From Bacteroidia bacterium (GTDB lineage: Bacteria > Bacteroidota > Bacteroidia > Chitinophagales > Saprospiraceae): a stretch of 11,834 nt of DNA. Shown here piece after piece: positions 7,018 through 11,834 of the stretch. Position 1 is the first letter of the stretch. The number at the start of each line of letters is the position of its first letter. The DNA is taken from NCBI GenBank assembly GCA_030432855.1, contig JAUILM010000089.1, positions 1 through 11,834 of the forward strand, given 5' to 3'. A model generated the notes under the pieces. It was given only the letters and a program-made list of their open reading frames with translations. It was not told the origin of the DNA and did not search any database. Made by a program: the position numbers and the translations under genes.

Positions 7018-8871
7018 ATGTGTGGAATTTCAGGAATTGTAAACTTTGACGGCACTCATGTGAGACCCGTCCTCTTGCAAAAAATGATGCAAATCATCAA
7101 GCACCGAGGTCCGGATGATGAGGGTATGTTCTGCGAGGGGGGCATCGGATTAGGCTTTGTACGACTCAGCATTCTCGATCTCTCACCTCTGGGTCATCAA
7201 CCTATGTTTTCCCGGGATGAGCGATACGTCATTATATTCAACGGGGAGATCTACAACTACATAGAACTCCGGTCAGAGCTTCTGAAGAAGGGTTATACCT
7301 TCAAATCCAATACAGATACCGAGGTTCTTCTTACCGCTTTCATCGAATGGAAAGAGGAAATGCTGCACCGACTGAATGGTATGTTTGCTTTTGTGATTTA
7401 TGACCGTCGTGAAAAGTCAATCTTTGGAGCAAGAGACCGTTTTGGCATTAAGCCATTCTACTATCACTTATCAGAAGACAATTTTGTTTTTGCTTCTGAA
7501 ATTAAGCCTATATTAAGTACGCTCACTGCCAAACCTACAGCAGATGAACATTCTGTATTTGAGTTCTTGACATATAATAGAACAGATCAGACAGCCCGTA
7601 CTTTCTTTAATGAGGTGGTGAAATTAAAACATGGCCATTGTTTCAAACTATCCATTGATCCAAATCGGCCCAGCCAGCAAAAGATGGTCATCTCAAAGTG
7701 GTATGATCTAAGGAAGGAGATTAAAGATCCATTTGCATCAGCAGAGGAATTTGCTGAAGCGTTCAGAGAGTCACTAAAACTAAGACTTAGAAGTGATGTA
7801 CCGATCGGAGTCTGTCTGAGTGGCGGACTGGATTCCTCCAGTATCGTATCCAGTTTGGTAAAACACTTTCAGAAATATGATTTAAATACGTTCTCAGCTG
7901 TCTATGGTGTGAACAAGACCGGAGACGAATCAAAATTCATCAATCTCTTTAAATCGGAGCTCTCCAATATGTATTCCATTATTCCGACGGAGCATTCTCT
8001 ACTTGAGGATTTTGACACCTTCGTTGAAGCACATGGAGAGCCTGTACCGGATGGTGGGCCATATGCGCAGTACAAAGTAATGTCGCTGGCAAAGGACCAT
8101 GTGACCGTCACTCTGGACGGTCAGGGAGCAGATGAATGTCTCGCCGGTTATGAATACTTCTTTGGTTTCTACTTTAAAAGCTTGCTACGTAAGGGGAAAA
8201 TCAGAACATTATCATCGGAACTCACCAAATACCTATACGCACACAGATCGACTCTGGGGATAAAGAGCTTTTTATTCTTCATGCTTTCCCCTAAAATGAG
8301 ACGTGATGTCAGAAGTAAAGAATTTGGATACATAAACACTGAATACTTCAATGGTCATGCTGCTGAGAGCTCTGCGATTGCCAGTGAGTTTTATGGTTCC
8401 AGCACTCTAACAGAGGCTCTGATAAATCACTTTGAGTACAAACTTGAACACCTACTAAAATGGGAGGACAGAAATTCAATGTACTTTTCATTAGAAGCGA
8501 GGGTACCTTTTCTTGATCATAATCTCGTAGAAAGAACCCTTTCTCTTCCTGAAGAACGAATCATAAATAGTGGATCAACCAAGCACATTCTTCGGCAGGC
8601 AATGAAGAATACTCTGCCTGAACCTATCAGAACCCGAGTCGATAAAATGGGATTTGACTCACCGAAAGACGAGTGGTTCAGGACGACCAAATTTCAGAAG
8701 TTCATCGGAGATATTATTACGGACGACCGATTCACTTCCAGACCGATCATTCACGCATCTAAGGTTCAGGATCTTTATGGACGTCATCTGAATCGAGAGG
8801 GAAATTTTGGAAAGCAAATCTGGAAGTTCGTGCATTTAGAAAAATGGTATCAAAAATTTATTGATGCCTAA
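7018..8871 (+). CDS. asnB: Asparagine synthase (glutamine-hydrolysing), AsnB-like amidotransferase
   Basis: This 617-residue protein has every hallmark of a glutamine-dependent asparagine synthetase. The N-terminal class-II glutaminase begins MCGISGIV, giving the Cys2 nucleophile, and continues with HRGPDDEG (29-36), RLSILDLSPLGHQP (49-62), NGEIYNY (75-81) and GARDRFGIKPFYY (137-149). The synthetase domain has the PP-loop SGGLDSS (268-274), DGQGADECLAGY (367-378) and EARVPFLDH (493-501), ending with KMGFDSPKDEW (543-553). The family adenylates a carboxylate (aspartate in housekeeping enzymes) and transfers glutamine-derived ammonia through an internal tunnel. Inside a polysaccharide operon such proteins are usually thought to amidate uronic acids or other carboxylated intermediates, so the symbol describes the family rather than a proven role. 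The ATG at 7018 is fixed by the required Cys2. No Shine-Dalgarno is visible. It contrasts with the homologue at 1982-3718, which lacks the glutaminase site. Confidence 0.93.
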   Translation: MCGISGIVNFDGTHVRPVLLQKMMQIIKHRGPDDEGMFCEGGIGLGFVRLSILDLSPLGHQPMFSRDERYVIIFNGEIYNYIELRSELLKKGYTFKSNTDTEVLLTAFIEWKEEMLHRLNGMFAFVIYDRREKSIFGARDRFGIKPFYYHLSEDNFVFASEIKPILSTLTAKPTADEHSVFEFLTYNRTDQTARTFFNEVVKLKHGHCFKLSIDPNRPSQQKMVISKWYDLRKEIKDPFASAEEFAEAFRESLKLRLRSDVPIGVCLSGGLDSSSIVSSLVKHFQKYDLNTFSAVYGVNKTGDESKFINLFKSELSNMYSIIPTEHSLLEDFDTFVEAHGEPVPDGGPYAQYKVMSLAKDHVTVTLDGQGADECLAGYEYFFGFYFKSLLRKGKIRTLSSELTKYLYAHRSTLGIKSFLFFMLSPKMRRDVRSKEFGYINTEYFNGHAAESSAIASEFYGSSTLTEALINHFEYKLEHLLKWEDRNSMYFSLEARVPFLDHNLVERTLSLPEERIINSGSTKHILRQAMKNTLPEPIRTRVDKMGFDSPKDEWFRTTKFQKFIGDIITDDRFTSRPIIHASKVQDLYGRHLNREGNFGKQIWKFVHLEKWYQKFIDA

Positions 8872-8885
8872 GAAGTAACCCTGCG

Positions 8886-9803
8886 GTGTTAAGAAAGATA
8901 GTCTTTAAGATGTTAAGGTACTCTGGGATACCCTTCCTACTCAGAGAATTTTTCCAAAGGAACAAGGTAACTGTATTGATGTACCATGACCCGGATGTCC
9001 AATCTGTAGATGAACAATTCAGATATCTAAGAAAGCATTACAATATCATTGACTTAAATGATTTCATAAATAGCATAGAGGGAGATAAATTACTACCCCC
9101 TAAATCGCTTGTCATAACATTCGATGATGGACATCTGGGCAACTACAAACTACTGCCAATAGTCTCGCAGTTGCAAGTACCTATCACCATATTTCTCTGT
9201 AGCGGAATCGTAAACACAAACAGGCACTATTGGTTTCTCGACAGCGAAAATTCTAAAAACAAGGACCTGCTAAAATCATTGCCCAATAAGGAAAGACTTA
9301 GGAGACTCGCAGATGAGGGATTTGATCAGGAAAAAGAGTATGCGCAGCGACAATCATTGAGCTCCAAAGAAATTGATCAAATGGCAACCTGGGTAAATTT
9401 TCAAAGCCATACTGTTTACCATCCATGTCTTGACCGATGTACTCATAGTGAAAGCACCTATGAAATCACACAATCAAAAGTAGACCTAGAACAAAAATAC
9501 AAGCTCAGGATTAATGCTATTGCCTACCCCAATGGCGATTATTCTCAACGGGAAATTGAAATAGTAAAAGGAGCCGGCTATCGCTGTGCTCTCACTGTGG
9601 CACCTGGATATAATACCCTGGATTCTAATCCATATACATTGAGAAGGCTTAGCACAAACGACACAGCAAACCAGGATGAATTTGTAGTGAGAGCTGCAGG
9701 CTTATGGGGGCTCATCCAATCACTCCGGTCATCTGGTACTAAAAAAGAAGAACGAAAACATGAACATCGAGATAATATCAGAACAGCAGCCGCTGCAGGA
9801 TAA
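8886..9803 (+). CDS. Polysaccharide deacetylase (NodB/CE4), compact form
   Basis: This 305-residue protein is a second CE4-type N-deacetylase. Conserved parts are VTVLMYHDP (28-36), TFDDGHLGN (78-86) with the catalytic-base and metal aspartates, SHTVYH (174-179) holding the HxxxH metal ligands, and AYPNGDYS (213-220), the third CE4 motif. LTVAPG (236-241) matches the later strand of the fold. The N terminus (1-27) is basic and hydrophobic in alternation (LRKIVFKMLRYSGIPFLLRE) and could lie flat on the membrane, but it is not a cleavable signal peptide, so the enzyme is probably cytoplasmic. I chose the GTG at 8886, 14 bases after the previous stop, because it gives this N-terminal helix; the ATG at 8910 is a real alternative. 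The last 44 bp overlap the next gene, encoding a charged tail ending in an alanine run that is probably dispensable. Confidence 0.88.
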   Translation: MLRKIVFKMLRYSGIPFLLREFFQRNKVTVLMYHDPDVQSVDEQFRYLRKHYNIIDLNDFINSIEGDKLLPPKSLVITFDDGHLGNYKLLPIVSQLQVPITIFLCSGIVNTNRHYWFLDSENSKNKDLLKSLPNKERLRRLADEGFDQEKEYAQRQSLSSKEIDQMATWVNFQSHTVYHPCLDRCTHSESTYEITQSKVDLEQKYKLRINAIAYPNGDYSQREIEIVKGAGYRCALTVAPGYNTLDSNPYTLRRLSTNDTANQDEFVVRAAGLWGLIQSLRSSGTKKEERKHEHRDNIRTAAAAG

Positions 9804-10776
9804 CATTCAAGTGGCTCTCAAGTCGTTCATAGAGAGCGTCCCGGAGTCGAACTATTTTCAATCGCTGGCCTTTTATCACCTTACTCTTGGTGCTCCAGGT
9901 TTTCAGCCAGTGCTTATAATTGCTCAAAAGAATAATGAAATTGTAGGATCTCTTTTGGGAGTAATACAAAGTAATGGTTCCGGAATAAAATCGTGGATGT
10001 CACGTAGGCTAATTGTCTGGGGCGGCCCACTCACATCTGAATCATTAGACAACCAGGAGGTCTGCAGTAAATTGCTGGAAGCTTTAAAATCATATGGTAA
10101 TGGAAAAGCGATCTACATTGAATTTCGCAACATGGCAGATCCCTCTAACCACCAGGCTATTTTTGAAGAAAATGGTTTCATATATCGTGATCACCTAAAT
10201 TACCTGGTAAGAACTGATGAACTAGCGGCCGTAAAGAAACGTGTGAGTAAAAGCAGGTTTCGTCAGATAAAAACCTCTTTAAAAAACGGTGCTTCGATTG
10301 TTGAAGCTGCAACTGAGCAGGAGGTCATAGCGTTTTATGCCATACTGGAAGATCTCTATAAAACGAAAGTCAAGAAACCCATTCCTTCTCAAGATCTTTT
10401 CTTAGAATTTTGGAAATCAAAAGACACAAAATTCTTTTTGGTCAAAAAAGAGGATGAAGTAATCGGGGGTATTGTTTGCCCTATCCACAAAAACACTATT
10501 TACGAATGGTATGTGTGTGGCAAAGACGGAGAACACAAAGGCATATTTCCTTCAGTTCTGGCTACCTGGGCGCCCATAGAATGGGCTATTGAAAACGGAT
10601 TGGAGTACTTTGACTTCATGGGAGCTGGCAGTCCCGAAGCTGATTATGGAGTCAGAACCTTCAAAGAACGATTTGGTGGGGAGCAAGTATGCTATGGAAG
10701 ATATCAATACGTCTTAAATCGGCCTCTCTTCGAATTTGGAAAAGTGGGACTGAAAATATATCAAAAAATAGCATGA
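9760..10776 (+). CDS. FemAB-like acyl/aminoacyltransferase
   Basis: This 338-residue protein resembles the FemAB/FemX family, double-GNAT-fold enzymes that in Gram-positive bacteria add amino acids from aminoacyl-tRNA to lipid II. Relatives also occur in exopolysaccharide loci. I see NYFQSLAFYHLT (31-42), VWGGPL (86-91), YIEFRN (119-124), the basic SKSRFRQIKTSLKNG stretch (163-177) that matches the family's (R/K)-rich helix, and the C-terminal EYFDFMGAGSPEADYGVRTF (282-301) followed by KERFGGE (302-308), the best-conserved FemAB segment. No signal peptide or membrane helix is present. The ATG at 9760 overlaps the deacetylase by 44 bp, and the stop overlaps the next ATG (ATGA), so the three genes are probably coupled. 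A free amine produced by the deacetylase is a plausible acceptor, but this is inference. It is a different subfamily from the CelD-like protein at 3770-4945. Confidence 0.83.
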   Translation: MNIEIISEQQPLQDNIQVALKSFIESVPESNYFQSLAFYHLTLGAPGFQPVLIIAQKNNEIVGSLLGVIQSNGSGIKSWMSRRLIVWGGPLTSESLDNQEVCSKLLEALKSYGNGKAIYIEFRNMADPSNHQAIFEENGFIYRDHLNYLVRTDELAAVKKRVSKSRFRQIKTSLKNGASIVEAATEQEVIAFYAILEDLYKTKVKKPIPSQDLFLEFWKSKDTKFFLVKKEDEVIGGIVCPIHKNTIYEWYVCGKDGEHKGIFPSVLATWAPIEWAIENGLEYFDFMGAGSPEADYGVRTFKERFGGEQVCYGRYQYVLNRPLFEFGKVGLKIYQKIA

Positions 10777-11828
10777 ACCGCATACTGATTGATATCGGAC
10801 ACCCTGGCCATGTACACCTTTTTAAGCATCTGGCACACTACTTTATAAATGATGGTGACAAAGTGCTATTTACCGTAAGAGATAAAGAATGCGAGTTAGC
10901 GCTATTGGAACATGAAGCGTTTGATTATGTATGCTTTGGCAAGCACTATAAAACGTTACGTGGAAAGATCTGGGGACTGGTAAAATTTGATACTCTGATG
11001 CTGAAGACAGCTCTACAGTTTAGACCCGATGTCTTTTTAAGTCATGGATCCATCTACGCAGCTCATACAGCTGCAGTCCTGGGAAAACCACATATGAGTA
11101 TGGAAGACAGTGGCAACATGGAACAAATCAGATTGTATCGACCCTTCACTGACACAATTCTAACTTCGGATATTTTTGATAAAAATCTTGGACCAAAACA
11201 AAAGAGGTATAACGGATACCACGAGCTTGCGTATCTACACCCCAACAGATTTTCACCCTGTGCAGATTCCTTAAAGAATGCAGGAATAGATGTGAATAAG
11301 CCCTACGCATTGTTGCGATTTATTTCCTGGAATGCAACACATGACCGGGGGCAAAAAGGACTGGACAATAATGAAAAGTATGCTCTGGTCAAATACCTCA
11401 ATGAGAAAATGGATGTCTATATCTCAGCCGAAGTAGAGTTACCCACAGACCTAGAGAAATACCAACTGAGAATACAACCTCCCCTACTACACGATCTGCT
11501 TAGCTGTGCACGTATTGTCATAAGTGAAGGAGCCACGATAGCAGCTGAAGCGGCAGTTCTCGGTACGCCATCTGCGTATGTAAATTCTATAAAAGTGAGC
11601 TATTGCACGGATCTTGAAAGATATGGACTTCTAAAAGACATAACTGGCAAAGATATCGTTGCCAGCACACAAAAGATTCTGCACACTCCAACAGAAGTGC
11701 TTCAGCAAAGAAGGAGAAAAATGTTAGCAGAAAAAATTGACGTAACCGCCTTCCTGATAAACTACCTTCAGGAAACTTACCTGACATCGAAAAAAGATAA
11801 GCAGAAGAGTTTATCACATGCTGTTTAA
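10773..11828 (+). CDS. DUF354 family GT-B-fold protein
   Basis: This 351-residue protein belongs to the DUF354 family, whose fold resembles MurG and UDP-GlcNAc 2-epimerase. It has the signature start RILIDIGHPGHVHLFKHL (3-20), then LSHGSIYAAHTAAVLGKPHM (89-108) and the C-terminal SEGATIAAEAAVLGTPSAYV (251-270), where GT-B proteins normally bind the nucleotide part of a sugar donor. The family is widespread in Archaea and in polysaccharide loci of Bacteroidota, and its reaction is not established to my knowledge. A glycosyltransferase or nucleotide-sugar-modifying role is likely. The ATG at 10773 overlaps the preceding stop by ATGA; the upstream in-frame TTG at 10689 lies well inside the FemAB-like gene and was rejected. 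The gene ends six bases before the window edge and no terminator is visible, so the operon may continue. Confidence 0.85.
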   Translation: MNRILIDIGHPGHVHLFKHLAHYFINDGDKVLFTVRDKECELALLEHEAFDYVCFGKHYKTLRGKIWGLVKFDTLMLKTALQFRPDVFLSHGSIYAAHTAAVLGKPHMSMEDSGNMEQIRLYRPFTDTILTSDIFDKNLGPKQKRYNGYHELAYLHPNRFSPCADSLKNAGIDVNKPYALLRFISWNATHDRGQKGLDNNEKYALVKYLNEKMDVYISAEVELPTDLEKYQLRIQPPLLHDLLSCARIVISEGATIAAEAAVLGTPSAYVNSIKVSYCTDLERYGLLKDITGKDIVASTQKILHTPTEVLQQRRRKMLAEKIDVTAFLINYLQETYLTSKKDKQKSLSHAV

Positions 11829-11834
11829 TTCCAT

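Noticed and set aside
10689..10772. Upstream TTG start extending the DUF354 protein by 28 residues
   Set aside because: The extension lies wholly within the FemAB-like gene and has no family similarity; the ATG at 10773 with ATGA overlap begins exactly at the conserved RILIDIGHPGH motif.

Overview
The window is one tightly packed, single-strand gene run from a surface-polysaccharide or glycoconjugate biosynthesis locus. Ten genes, all on the + strand, occupy almost every base. The longest gap is 51 bp (3719-3769), and several junctions overlap (an ATGA stop/start at 6021-6024 and 10773-10776, 14 bp at 820-833, 44 bp at 9760-9803). This layout suggests one polycistronic transcript that starts upstream of the window and may continue past its end. 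I see no RNA genes, mobile elements, CRISPR arrays, terminators or convincing promoters. The AT-rich coding sequence, scarcity of Shine-Dalgarno sequences (one clear GGAGG, at 6009-6013) and general look of the proteins suggest Bacteroidota (Cytophagia-like) or a related phylum. That assignment is an inference, not something a marker gene here proves.

Layout from left to right: (1) 3' part of a family-4-type glycosyltransferase, cut by the window edge; (2) NodB/CE4-type polysaccharide deacetylase with a long insertion; (3) asparagine-synthetase-like protein with no catalytic Cys2 and an altered PP-loop; (4) GNAT-fold acyltransferase of the CelD/BcsL (Acetyltransf_6) kind; (5) free-standing ATP-grasp ligase; (6) family-4-type glycosyltransferase; (7) complete glutamine-hydrolysing asparagine synthetase (AsnB type); (8) second, compact CE4 deacetylase; (9) FemAB-like acyl/aminoacyltransferase; (10) DUF354 GT-B-fold protein.

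The striking point is how much of the locus deals in amide bonds. Two deacetylases can expose sugar amines, two asparagine-synthetase homologues and an ATP-grasp enzyme can activate carboxylates with ATP, and two GNAT/FemAB-fold proteins can acylate amines. Only two genes are clear glycosyltransferases, with DUF354 a possible third. None of the proteins shows a clear signal peptide or membrane-spanning domain, so the window probably encodes the cytoplasmic sugar-assembly and decoration part of a pathway whose flippase, polymerase and export genes lie outside. A reasonable but unproven model is a glycan whose amino sugars or uronic acids are amidated or carry amino-acid substituents. The gene mix resembles exosortase (XrtA/PEP-CTERM)-associated exopolysaccharide loci, though no exosortase is present here.
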